This document shows, in pieces, positions 1 through 7,932 of a stretch of DNA of 64,000 nucleotides (position 1 is the first letter of the stretch; the number at the start of each line of letters is the position of its first letter). This DNA is from Pseudonocardia humida (GTDB lineage: Bacteria > Actinomycetota > Actinomycetes > Mycobacteriales > Pseudonocardiaceae), in contig NZ_JAGSOV010000011.1 in the NCBI RefSeq assembly GCF_023898865.1, positions 1-64,000 on the forward strand, in the 5' to 3' direction. Position numbers and translations under genes: made by a program. The notes below the pieces were generated by a model. The model made no database searches, was not told the DNA's origin, and was given only the letters and a program-made list of their open reading frames with translations.

Positions 1-71
<71 letters not shown>

Positions 72-86
72 GGGTCCGTCGAGCGG

Positions 87-1622
87 TCAGGGGGTGCGGC
101 GGCGCGGGCGGCGGCTCGGCTGGGCCGCGCTGAACGCGGCCCGGGTGGTGCCCACCCGGCGGGCGGCCCGGTTCTCCGGCGACCCGTCCTGGCGGGGCGC
201 GTCCTGGCGCGCGGGCTGCGCCGCCCGGCCGCGACCGGTCCGGCTGCGCCCGCGGCCCGGGCCGCGCGGCGTCTGGGCCGGCTTGGCCGGCTCGACGACC
301 GGCACGCCGGACGGCTCGCGGGCCCCGGTGATGCTGGCCAGCGCCGGGTCGCCGGGCGCGACGGCGGTCTGCGTGGGGCGGATGCCGGCCTGGCGGGCCA
401 GCTTGTCCACGTCGGCCCGCTCGACCGCGGTGACCAGCGTCACCACGGAGCCGGACTCGCCCGCGCGGGCCGTGCGCCCGGCGCGGTGCAGGTAGTCCTT
501 GGGGTCGGCGGGCGGGTCGACGTGCACGACGAGGCTCACGTCGTCGATGTGGATGCCACGGGCGGCGACGTCGGTGGCCACCAGCACCGGGGTGCGGCCG
601 TCCTTGAACGCCTCGATCGCCCGGTTGCGGTTGTTCTGCGCCTTGCCGCCGTGCAGCGCGCCCGCCTCGATGCCGCTGCGGCGCAGCAGCTTCACCAGCC
701 GGTCGACGCCGTGCTTGGTGCGCACGAACAGGATCGTGCGCCCGTCGCGGGCGGCGATCTCGGTGGCCACGCGCGGCTTGTCGGCCACGCCGACGTGCAG
801 CAGGTGGTGGTCCATCGTGGACACCTGGCTGGTGGCCGATGCGACGGAGCGGGTCACCGGGTCGGTCAGGTAGCGCCGGACCAGGGTGGCGACCTCGCCG
901 TCGAGGGTGGCGGAGAACAGCAGCCGCTGCCCGTCGGCCGGGGTGCGGTCCAGGATCGCCCGGACCTGGGGCAGGAAGCCCATGTCGGCCATCCGGTCGG
1001 CCTCGTCGATCGCGGTGACGGTGACCTCGGACAGGTCGCAGGTGCGCTGCTGGAGGTGGTCGGCGAGCCGGCCCGGAGTGGCGACCAGCAGGTCGACCCC
1101 GTGGCGCAGCTCGCTGACCTGCCGGTTGAACGACAGGCCGCCGACGACGACCGCGCAGGTCAGGCCGAGCGCCTTGGCGTACGGGTCGAGCGCGTCGACG
1201 ACCTGCTGGGCCAGCTCGCGGGTGGGCACCAGGACCAGGCCGCGCGGCTGCGAGGGCCGCGAGCGCGAACCGGCCATGCGCGACAGCAGCGCCAGCCCGA
1301 AGGCCAGCGTCTTGCCCGACCCGGTCTGGGCGCGACCGAGCAGGTCGCGACCGGCCAGCGCGTCGGGCAGGGTGGCCGCCTGGATCGGGAACGGCTCGGT
1401 GAAGCCGCGGGCCGCCAGCGCGTCGGCCACCGGGGTGGGCAGGCCGAGCTCGGCGAAGGTGGGCATGCCGGTGGCGGGCGCGGTCCACAGCGCCTCCTCC
1501 ACGGGGCGTGCGGGGGTGGTGCGCTGCTCGGTCTGCGGGCGACCGGAGCGGCCGCGGCCGTCGGGGCGGCGCGACCGGGGGTTGCCCGCGGGACGGGCAC
1601 GACGGGTGGTCGGGGATGACAC
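87..1622 (-). CDS. DEAD-box ATP-dependent RNA helicase
   Basis: The 511-aa product is an RhlE-type RNA helicase that unwinds RNA duplexes in the cytoplasm. Motifs are in canonical order: Q motif near residue 90, AQTGSGKT (98-105, ATP binding), PTRELA (133-138), DEAD (206-209), SAT (237-239) and HRAGRTAR (379-386). The C-terminal 80 residues are rich in Arg, Gly and Pro, as in RNA-binding tails. The frame stays open upstream to 1784, but I chose the GTG at 1622: GGAGG lies 11 bases before it and the sequence upstream does not look like helicase. A TAAGGT box (minus strand, about 1786-1791) would give a leader of roughly 150 bases. Confidence 0.93.
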   Translation of the reverse strand: MSSPTTRRARPAGNPRSRRPDGRGRSGRPQTEQRTTPARPVEEALWTAPATGMPTFAELGLPTPVADALAARGFTEPFPIQAATLPDALAGRDLLGRAQTGSGKTLAFGLALLSRMAGSRSRPSQPRGLVLVPTRELAQQVVDALDPYAKALGLTCAVVVGGLSFNRQVSELRHGVDLLVATPGRLADHLQQRTCDLSEVTVTAIDEADRMADMGFLPQVRAILDRTPADGQRLLFSATLDGEVATLVRRYLTDPVTRSVASATSQVSTMDHHLLHVGVADKPRVATEIAARDGRTILFVRTKHGVDRLVKLLRRSGIEAGALHGGKAQNNRNRAIEAFKDGRTPVLVATDVAARGIHIDDVSLVVHVDPPADPKDYLHRAGRTARAGESGSVVTLVTAVERADVDKLARQAGIRPTQTAVAPGDPALASITGAREPSGVPVVEPAKPAQTPRGPGRGRSRTGRGRAAQPARQDAPRQDGSPENRAARRVGTTRAAFSAAQPSRRPRRRTP

Positions 1623-1850
1623 GGGGAAGGGAACCTCCGGGACGTGGCACGTCGCACGGAGAGCGCAGCGGCCGGGTACGGCGGCTGGGACCTCGAAGAC
1701 GAGCCCGGGCGCGAGACGCGCGCCCAACTGGGTACTGCGGGTGCGCCTGCTAGGGGCCGGATCGGCCGGGCGCTCGTGATCCACCTTATCCGAACGCCCG
1801 GTCGACCCGTGCAGCCACCGCTGTGACGTTTCCCCGGTGATCCGCGGCCG

Positions 1851-2816
1851 TCAGCGGGAATCGACCGGTATCCCCAGCTCGACGTGCAGGGAGTCGAGCA
1901 ACTCCGCCGGGTTCCCGACCTCGTCGGGCAGCCCGCGCGCGGCGAACCACTCGGCGACCCGGTGCACGTCGCGGGCCAGGAACCCCGGGCCCTGCGGGTT
2001 GCCCACCACGTCCACGACCTGCGGCAGGTCGATCAGGACCAGCCGCCCGTCGTGCACCAGCAGGTTGTAGGCGGACAGGTCGCCGTGGGCGAACCCGAGG
2101 CGGGCCAGCCCGAGCAACGCCTCGCCGAGCTGGTGCCACAGGTCGGCGAGCTGGTCGGGCTCCGGGCGCAGCTGGGCCAACCGCGGGGCGGCGTCGCCGT
2201 CGCGGTCGCCCACGAACTCCAGCAGCAGCTCGGTGCCCGACAGCTGCACCGGGTAGGGCACGGACACGCCTGCCGACCACAGCGCGCCCAGCGCCGCGAA
2301 CTCCGCGCCCGCCCACTGCCCGGACAGCAGCTCGCGGCCGAACGACGTGCGCCCGGCCATGGCCCGGGTCTCCCGGGACCGGCGCACCCGCCGGCCCTCC
2401 AGGTAGCCGGCATCGCGGTGGAACATGCGGTGCTCGGCCGAGCGGTAGCGCTTGGCCGCCATCAGCACCCGCCGGTCGGTGCCGGGCACCGCGCGCTCCA
2501 CCAGGTGGACGTCGGCCTCCTTGCCGGTCTTGAGCACGCCGAGCTCGGTGTCGACGGCGACGTGCTCGGTCAGCACCCAGTCCGGGCGTGGGAGCGGGCC
2601 GTGCTCGGCGCCGTCCCACGTGGACCAGCGGTCGCCCTCGGGCGGACCGTCGATGTCGAACCCGGCGCGCTCGTCGAGCGCGCCGAGCACGGCCGGGTCG
2701 GGACGGCCGCCCCGACGGGGCCGGGGGTCGTCGTCGTCGAAGCGGCGACGGCCGCGACGGCGGGGGGAATCGGTATCGGTACTGCTGTCGAAACGGGTGA
2801 AGTCGTGACGCGACAA
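1851..2816 (-). CDS. RIO-type serine protein kinase
   Basis: This 321-aa protein belongs to the RIO family of atypical kinases. An acidic/basic low-complexity region fills the first 60 residues. The kinase core has an ATP-anchoring Lys (AAKRYR, K122), a catalytic loop HGDLSAYN (244-251) and a metal-binding Asp in LIDLPQ (D263). The start is TTG, with GGAG eight bases upstream. A small peptide-coding frame lies 60 bases upstream on the same strand. The substrate in bacteria is unknown, so the role is assigned only at family level. Confidence 0.88.
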   Translation of the reverse strand: MSRHDFTRFDSSTDTDSPRRRGRRRFDDDDPRPRRGGRPDPAVLGALDERAGFDIDGPPEGDRWSTWDGAEHGPLPRPDWVLTEHVAVDTELGVLKTGKEADVHLVERAVPGTDRRVLMAAKRYRSAEHRMFHRDAGYLEGRRVRRSRETRAMAGRTSFGRELLSGQWAGAEFAALGALWSAGVSVPYPVQLSGTELLLEFVGDRDGDAAPRLAQLRPEPDQLADLWHQLGEALLGLARLGFAHGDLSAYNLLVHDGRLVLIDLPQVVDVVGNPQGPGFLARDVHRVAEWFAARGLPDEVGNPAELLDSLHVELGIPVDSR

Positions 2817-3201
2817 CGCGGGGTCTCCTACCGGAGTGGCGCCCCGCAGCGGGCCGAGCGAGTGGTCGGTCGGCCGTCAGCGCGGGGCGGGGATCGGACG
2901 GGCGCGGGGCACGTCCAGGACAGCGATGGACATGTCGCACCTCCTCGATCCGCCGGGTCCTCCGGCGCGCGCCGCCACCCTGCCGCCCCCCTGCACCCCG
3001 CGCAACCGAATTACCCGTCCCGGCTGAGTCGCGTTTCAGCGGATGAGGACAGGCGGTGGGCTGAGCCACCGGCCGATCGCCCACGGGCACTCGACGCTCA
3101 CCGGTACGCCGGACTGCCGCAAACACGCTGAACCCGATGGTTGCGCGTCAGCACCGGGTAGTGGCGCTGTGCAGCCGAGCCGCGGCACCGTGGGGCGTGG
3201 C
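2817..3201. other. Divergent intergenic region before RIO kinase and small membrane protein
   Basis: This stretch holds the candidate small peptide gene (2877-2933, minus) and presumably promoters for both flanking genes. A small AT-richer pocket near 3008-3013 reads TAATTC on the minus strand, a poor match to a -10 box. I see no other gene or repeat. Confidence 0.5.
2877..2933 (-). CDS. Candidate 18-residue peptide upstream of RIO kinase
   Basis: The frame encodes MSIAVLDVPRARPIPAPR and stops at TGA. Its ATG is preceded by GAGGAGG at a six-base spacing, a stronger ribosome binding site than that of most genes here, including the downstream RIO kinase. It lies 60 bases before the kinase on the same strand. 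It could be a leader peptide, a small functional peptide, or a chance frame beside a purine-rich stretch. No family is recognised and there is no cysteine to suggest the sulfur-type leader seen at metY. Confidence 0.4.
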   Translation of the reverse strand: MSIAVLDVPRARPIPAPR

Positions 3202-3639
3202 ATGGACGATCACGGGGGCGACCGGGATCCGGAGGTGGCCACGCAGCAGGTGGCCCAGTGGCGCGAGCGGCGCTCCCTGCTCCTCGTCGCCCGTCTGGCG
3301 CTGCTCGCCGGCGTGCTCATCGCGATCGTGCTGATCGCGGTCGCCGGCGGGCCGGCGGTGGACGGACGCCTGTTGCTCGTCATGGGCCTGATGGTCGGGC
3401 TGCTGGTGGTTCTGAGTGGTGTCATGGTGGCGTTGGTGTGGTGGCGGCGCCGGGGCGGGTCGGGGATCTTCGCCCGGTCGCCGCTGTGGGAGCTGCCGTC
3501 CTTCCGGCAGCGATCACGGCAGGTCGGCTCGACCCGGTGGCTCGCTCTCGCGACGGCGCTGTGCTTCCTCGCGGGAGCCGGGTACTTCACCTGGCTGCGG
3601 GATCGGATGCGCAGCGCCCTGGCCCAGCTGCAGTCCTGA
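3202..3639 (+). CDS. Small three-helix membrane protein, unknown function
   Basis: The 145-aa product begins MDDHGGDRDPEVATQQ and has three strongly hydrophobic segments, at about residues 24-45, 55-80 and 115-135, joined by short basic loops (WWRRRGG after the second). I do not recognise a family. The frame is open further upstream to 3043, but that part is Arg/Pro-rich and unlike coding sequence, so the ATG at 3202 is preferred; the ribosome binding site is weak. It converges on yaaA with a long hairpin between them. Confidence 0.6.
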   Translation: MDDHGGDRDPEVATQQVAQWRERRSLLLVARLALLAGVLIAIVLIAVAGGPAVDGRLLLVMGLMVGLLVVLSGVMVALVWWRRRGGSGIFARSPLWELPSFRQRSRQVGSTRWLALATALCFLAGAGYFTWLRDRMRSALAQLQS

Positions 3640-3844
3640 GCCGGGACGGACCCGTCCCCCGCGAACGGGATCCGGTCGCCTCTCGCAGGGGATCCGGATG
3701 CGCGGCGCGGGCTGTCGTGCACCCGCCGCCGGAGTTCAGGCACGCACTCGCAACACACGGGTACGCAACCCTGCCAGCCCGCCCGCTCCCGGCCCCCGCC
3801 CTCTGCGTCCCGCCCCCGCTGCCGCCTCTCCGTCCCCCGTTGCG

Positions 3845-3899
3845 TGTCAGGAAAGCCACCATCAGGACGCCAGATGTCCTGATGGTGGCTTTCCTGACA
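3845..3899. terminator. Long perfect hairpin, element 1
   Basis: The arms are 3845-3868 and 3876-3899: 24 bp with perfect pairing and a 7-base loop (GCCAGAT). The outer part of the arm contains CAGGAAAGCCAC. It lies between two convergent genes, where it could terminate transcription from both sides. The same arm recurs exactly at 50273-50327 and in diverged form at 50646-50702, so this is a dispersed element, not a private terminator. Confidence 0.85.
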
Positions 3900-3934
3900 T
3901 TCGGGGCGGGCGGGGCGGGGCGGCGAGCGGGGGG

Positions 3935-4687
3935 TCAGGGGGAGGGGATGATCAGGTGGAGGGTGCTGGGGGTGGGGCGCTCGACGCGCATCCCGGCCCG
4001 GCGGGCCAGGGCCGCGACCGCCGCGGCGTCGGTCGGCTCGGCGCGGGTGCCGGCCAGCAGCCGGGCCAGCCTGCCCTTGTGCGCCTTGTTGGAGTGGCTG
4101 ATCACCTTGCGGGAGCCGTCGGGCAGCTCGGCGACCGCGTCGACCGCCACCGCCCCGGGCACCCGGGCCAGCGCCGCGTACGAGCCCGAGCGCAGGTCCA
4201 CGACCAGCTCCTCGGCCGCGATCGCGGCCAGCACCGGTTGCAGCAGCGGGCGCCACCGGCCGGCCAGGGTGCCCCCGCCGGGCAGCTTCGCGCCCGCCGA
4301 CAGCCGGTAGGCCGGGATCGGGTCGTCCGCCCGGACCAGCCCGAACAGCGCCGACCCGACGGCGAGCCGGGAGCGGGCCCTGGCCGCAGCGGCGCCGCGC
4401 AGCGTGCCGACGTCGAGCGCGTCGTAGAGCACGCCGGAGTAGCGGTGCAGGGCCGGTGCGGTGGGGGAGGTCCGCAGGGCGGCGTTGCGGGTGACCTCGG
4501 CGTGCTGGGCCGGGGTCAGGCCGAGCGCCGCCCGGCACGCGGCGGGGTCGGCGGCCAGCTCGACCAGCTCGTCGACCAACCGCTCGCGCACCGGGTCGAG
4601 CGCGGGGTGCGAGAGCGCCCCCAGCCGCAGCGGGGGGCCGTCGCCGCCGTCCCGCTTGGTCTCCGACGGCGGGAGCAGCACCAGCAC
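3935..4687 (-). CDS. yaaA: Peroxide stress protein YaaA
   Basis: The 250-aa product matches the YaaA/DUF328 family, which in E. coli lowers free intracellular iron during peroxide stress (258 aa there). Family hallmarks are the N-terminal LLPPSETK and the C-terminal ISHSNKAHKGRLARLL block. The start is GTG at 4687, giving the VLVLLPPSETK beginning typical of the family; no strong ribosome binding site is visible. The gene is divergent from the metY leader region and convergent with the upstream small membrane protein. Confidence 0.9.
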   Translation of the reverse strand: MLVLLPPSETKRDGGDGPPLRLGALSHPALDPVRERLVDELVELAADPAACRAALGLTPAQHAEVTRNAALRTSPTAPALHRYSGVLYDALDVGTLRGAAAARARSRLAVGSALFGLVRADDPIPAYRLSAGAKLPGGGTLAGRWRPLLQPVLAAIAAEELVVDLRSGSYAALARVPGAVAVDAVAELPDGSRKVISHSNKAHKGRLARLLAGTRAEPTDAAAVAALARRAGMRVERPTPSTLHLIIPSP

Positions 4688-4738
4688 CCGGCCAGGGTAG
4701 GAGCCGCCTGCGGCCCGGGCCCTGGCGGGCGAGTGCCG

Positions 4739-4774
4739 TTGTGCCGGGCGGGCCAGCGGGATACGGTCGCCGAC
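4739..4774 (+). promoter_or_regulatory. Promoter of the cysteine leader peptide and metYX
   Basis: TTGTGC (4739-4744) and TACGGT (4762-4767) are separated by 17 bases. The leader GTG follows exactly 7 bases after the second box, so transcription would begin at or next to the start codon and the leader message would be leaderless. The boxes are read by eye. Confidence 0.6.
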
Positions 4775-4873
4775 GTGATCCGCCTCCTGGCCCCGCGCGT
4801 GATCCCGCTGGTGGAGCGCCGGTACGTGGACAACATGAGGGTCGTGAGCGCGGCCTGTCGCCCCGGCCGCTGA
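4775..4873 (+). CDS. Cysteine-containing leader peptide upstream of metY
   Basis: A 32-residue frame starts with GTG and ends RRYVDNMRVVSAACRPGR. The C-terminal pattern (basic pair, Y/H-V-D, then RV-SA-CR) is the pattern I know from short actinobacterial 'putative leader peptides' placed before sulfur and cysteine genes. The stop codon is 31 bases before metY. In such leaders, ribosome behaviour at the cysteine codon is thought to report cysteine supply and adjust downstream expression. A GTG at 4799 would give a 24-residue version, but it lacks the promoter spacing that favours 4775. Confidence 0.72.
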   Translation: MIRLLAPRVIPLVERRYVDNMRVVSAACRPGR

Positions 4874-4904
4874 CCCGCCCCACCACCCGTTACAGGAGAC
4901 AACT

Positions 4905-6200
4905 GTGTCCGAATCCTGGTCCTTCGAGACCAAGCAGGTCCACGCAGGCGCCACCGCCGACCCGACCACCGGGGCCCGCGCCACCCCGATCTACCAGACC
5001 ACGTCCTACACGTTCCGCGACACCGAGCACGCCGCCGCGCTGTTCGGGCTCACCGAGCTGGGCAACATCTACACGCGGATCATGAACCCCACCCAGGACG
5101 TGCTGGAGCAGCGCGTGGCCGCGCTGGAGGGCGGCATCGGGGCGGTCGCGTTCGCCTCCGGGCAGGCCGCGGAGACCCTGGGCATCCTCAACATCGCCGA
5201 GAACGGCGACCACGTGGTGTCCAGCGCCGCGCTGTACGGCGGCACGTACAACCTGTTCCACTACACGTTCCCGAAGATGGGCATCGAGGTCTCGTTCGTC
5301 GAGGACCCCGACGACCTGGACGCCTGGCGGGCCGCGGTGCGCCCGAACACCAAGCTGTTCTTCGGCGAGACGCTGGGCAACCCGAAGAACAACGTGCTCG
5401 ACATCGAGGGCGTGGCCGCGGTCGCGCACGAGGCCGGCGTGCCGCTGATGGTGGACAACACCGTGCCCACCCCGTACCTGCTGCGCCCGTTCGAGCACGG
5501 CGCCGACCTGGTGGTGCACTCGGCGACGAAGTTCCTGGGCGGGCACGGCACCGCCATCGGCGGCGTCGTGGTCGACTCGGGCAACTTCGACTGGGGCGCG
5601 CACGCCGACCGCTACCCGGGCCTGACCACCCCCGACCCCAGCTACCACGGCCTGAACTACTGGGACGCGCTGGGCAAGCTGGCGTACCTGATCAAGATCC
5701 GGGTGCAGCTGCTGCGCGACCTGGGCCCGGCGATCGCCCCGCAGAACAGCTTCCTGCTCATCCAGGGCATCGAGACGCTGTCGCTGCGGATGGAGCGGCA
5801 CGTGCAGAACGCCCAGGCGCTGGCCGAGTGGCTGGAGCAGCGCGACGAGGTGGAGAAGGTGCACTACGCCGGACTGCCGTCGAGCCGGTGGTACGAGCTG
5901 GGGCAGCGGTACCTGCCGCGCGGCTCCGGCGCGATCGTCTCGTTCGAGATCGCCGGGGGCGTCGAGGCCGGTCGGAAGTTCGTCGACGCGCTGGAGCTGC
6001 ACAGCCACCTGGCCAACATCGGCGACGTGCGCAGCCTGGTGATCCACCCGGCGAGCACCACGCACAGCCAGCTGTCCGGGCTGGAGCAGGTGGCCAGCGG
6101 GGTCACCCCCGGGCTCGTGCGGCTCTCGGTCGGGCTGGAGGGTGTCGAGGACCTCAAGGCCGACCTGGACGCCGGGTTCCGCGCGGCCAAGGGGGCCTGA
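4905..6200 (+). CDS. metY: O-acetylhomoserine sulfhydrylase
   Basis: The 431-aa PLP enzyme makes homocysteine (or methionine) from O-acetylhomoserine and sulfide (or methanethiol). It is a Cys/Met-metabolism fold-type I enzyme of full length: the substrate/PLP region YTRIMNPT (56-63), then the PLP lysine in HSATKFLGGHG (K209). The GTG start has AGGAGA six bases upstream. It lies after the cysteine leader peptide and 19 bases before metX, which makes its substrate, so the two are probably co-transcribed. MetB or MetZ activity is possible, but length and YHGLNYWD favour MetY. Confidence 0.95.
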   Translation: MSESWSFETKQVHAGATADPTTGARATPIYQTTSYTFRDTEHAAALFGLTELGNIYTRIMNPTQDVLEQRVAALEGGIGAVAFASGQAAETLGILNIAENGDHVVSSAALYGGTYNLFHYTFPKMGIEVSFVEDPDDLDAWRAAVRPNTKLFFGETLGNPKNNVLDIEGVAAVAHEAGVPLMVDNTVPTPYLLRPFEHGADLVVHSATKFLGGHGTAIGGVVVDSGNFDWGAHADRYPGLTTPDPSYHGLNYWDALGKLAYLIKIRVQLLRDLGPAIAPQNSFLLIQGIETLSLRMERHVQNAQALAEWLEQRDEVEKVHYAGLPSSRWYELGQRYLPRGSGAIVSFEIAGGVEAGRKFVDALELHSHLANIGDVRSLVIHPASTTHSQLSGLEQVASGVTPGLVRLSVGLEGVEDLKADLDAGFRAAKGA

Positions 6201-6219
6201 CCCGGGTCATGATCTCGAG

Positions 6220-7386
6220 GTGACCACAGTCGGTACCGAGCTCCCTCCCGCCAGCGGCGCCTGGCGGGAGGGGGACGACCCCGGCCGGCGCCGCTTCTGG
6301 CGGCTGCCCGGCCCGCTGCGCCTGGAAGCGGGCGGTGAGCTGCCCGAGGTCCGGATCGCCTACGAGACGTGGGGTGAGCTGAACGCCGACGCCTCGAACG
6401 CGGTGCTGGTGCTGCACGCCCTCACCGGTGACAGCCACGTCAGCGGCCCGGCGGGCGAGGGGCACGCCACCGCGGGCTGGTGGGACACGCTGGTCGGGCC
6501 GGGGCGCGTGCTCGACCCGGCGCGCTGGTTCGTGGTGGCCCCGAACGTGGTCGGCGGCTGCCAGGGCAGCACCGGTCCGGCCGCGCCCGGGCCCGACGGC
6601 CGTGCGTGGGGCAGCCGGTTCCCGTTCGTCACGATCCGCGACTCGGTGGCGGCCGAGGCGGCGCTGGCCGACGAGCTCGGCGTGCACCGGTGGGCGTGCG
6701 TGGTGGGCGGCTCGATGGGCGGGATGCGCGCACTGGAGTGGGCGGCCACCGAGCCCGACCGGGTGGCGCGGCTGTTCCTGCTGGCCTGCCCGGCCGCCAC
6801 CGCGGCCGACCAGATCGCCTGGGTGGCCCCGCAGCTGGCGGCGATCCGCGCCGACGCCGGGTGGCGCGGCGGCGACTACTACGACGCCGCGCCCGGCCAG
6901 GGCCCGCACCTCGGGCTCGGGGTGGCCCGGCGGATGGCGCACCTGAGCTACCGCAGCCCGTTCGAGCTGGCTACCCGGTTCGGGCGGCAGGCCCAGCCGG
7001 GGGAGGACCCGTGGTCGGGCGGGCGGTTCGCCGTCGAGTCCTACCTCGACCACCACGCCGCGAAGCTGGTGCGCCGCTTCGACGCCGGCTCGTACGTGCG
7101 GCTGACCGAGATGATGAACTCCCACGACGTCGGCCGCGGCCGCGGCGGCGTGCCCGGCGGGCTGGCCCGGGTGCGGGCCCGCACGCTGGTCGCCGGCATC
7201 AGCTCCGACCGGCTGTACCCGGTGGAGCAGCAGGTCGAGCTGGCCGAGGGCATCCCCGGCTCGGGGCCGATGCGGTTGATCGAGTCGCCCTACGGCCACG
7301 ACGGGTTCCTGATCGAGGCCGTGGCGGTGGGGTCGCTGCTGGGCGAGCTGCTCGCCGAGCCGGGTGGGCCGGTCGAGCCGGCCTGA
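6220..7386 (+). CDS. metX: Homoserine O-acetyltransferase
   Basis: The 388-aa alpha/beta-hydrolase-fold enzyme transfers acetyl from acetyl-CoA to homoserine, the first committed step of methionine synthesis, and feeds MetY upstream. HALTGDSH (66-73) is a family signature. The nucleophile sits in GGSMGG (S165); the acid is the Asp of ISSDRLYPV, and the base is the His of YGHDGF near the C-terminus. The GTG at 6220 gives a length close to the M. tuberculosis enzyme (379 aa). The stop abuts the stop of the convergent DUF2231 gene with no gap. Confidence 0.94.
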   Translation: MTTVGTELPPASGAWREGDDPGRRRFWRLPGPLRLEAGGELPEVRIAYETWGELNADASNAVLVLHALTGDSHVSGPAGEGHATAGWWDTLVGPGRVLDPARWFVVAPNVVGGCQGSTGPAAPGPDGRAWGSRFPFVTIRDSVAAEAALADELGVHRWACVVGGSMGGMRALEWAATEPDRVARLFLLACPAATAADQIAWVAPQLAAIRADAGWRGGDYYDAAPGQGPHLGLGVARRMAHLSYRSPFELATRFGRQAQPGEDPWSGGRFAVESYLDHHAAKLVRRFDAGSYVRLTEMMNSHDVGRGRGGVPGGLARVRARTLVAGISSDRLYPVEQQVELAEGIPGSGPMRLIESPYGHDGFLIEAVAVGSLLGELLAEPGGPVEPA

Positions 7387-7890
7387 TCAACCCTGGGTGA
7401 TGAAGCCCCAGACCATCCGCGAGCCGGAGTCGCCGGCCAGCACCGTAAAGTAGCACGCGGCGATCCCGGCCAGGACGGTCAGCCAGGCGGCGACGGTGGT
7501 GGCGGTGGACGTCGTGGCCGTCGCCACGGTGGCGGCGCCGCGGCCCGGGCGCGGGTCGCGGCGGGCCATGACCGCGGTGATGATCGCCAGCACGGCCAGC
7601 GGCCACGAAGCGATCATCGCGTTCAGCCCGAGCGCGCTGTGCGCGCTGATCGGGCCCGGGTCCTGCCCCTGGGCCTGGAGGTAGGCGGCCAGCTGGTTGC
7701 CGGCGACCAGGGCGAGGACGGCGGAGACGGCGCCGCCCAGCGCGAGCAGGGCGACCACGGGCCCGGCGGAGCGCCGCCACGGCGCGCGCACGGCGACGGC
7801 GATGGCGCCCAGCGCCGCGAGCGGGATGAGCACGACCACGGCGTGCACGAGCAGGGGATGGGCCGGTAGGCCTCCGACGGTGATCAGCAC
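7387..7890 (-). CDS. DUF2231 four-helix membrane protein
   Basis: The 167-aa product shows the DUF2231 opening GGLPAHPLLVHAVVVL and four hydrophobic segments, spread to the C-terminus (WLTVLAGIAACYFTVLAG). The His residues in the first helix are conserved in the family and have been suggested to bind a cofactor, but no function is established. The GTG at 7890 is chosen because the signature follows immediately; the longer upstream frame overlaps ribA. It is divergent from ribA with about 40 bases between. Confidence 0.75.
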   Translation of the reverse strand: MLITVGGLPAHPLLVHAVVVLIPLAALGAIAVAVRAPWRRSAGPVVALLALGGAVSAVLALVAGNQLAAYLQAQGQDPGPISAHSALGLNAMIASWPLAVLAIITAVMARRDPRPGRGAATVATATTSTATTVAAWLTVLAGIAACYFTVLAGDSGSRMVWGFITQG

Positions 7891-7932
7891 CGCAGCATTG
7901 TGGCGACGGAACGGACCAACGGGTAGACACGC

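Noticed and set aside
1623..1784. N-terminal extension of the helicase to GTG 1784
   Set aside because: The extra 54 residues are unlike helicases, a GGAGG site sits before GTG 1622, and a likely -10 box overlaps the upstream start.
1786..3126. Long reading frames opposite the RIO kinase
   Set aside because: Arg/Pro/Gly-rich translations in the other strand of a well-supported gene; an effect of high GC, not coding.
4688..4904. SAM or other riboswitch before metY
   Set aside because: No riboswitch core pairing could be seen in this short region; the leader peptide and promoter explain it better.
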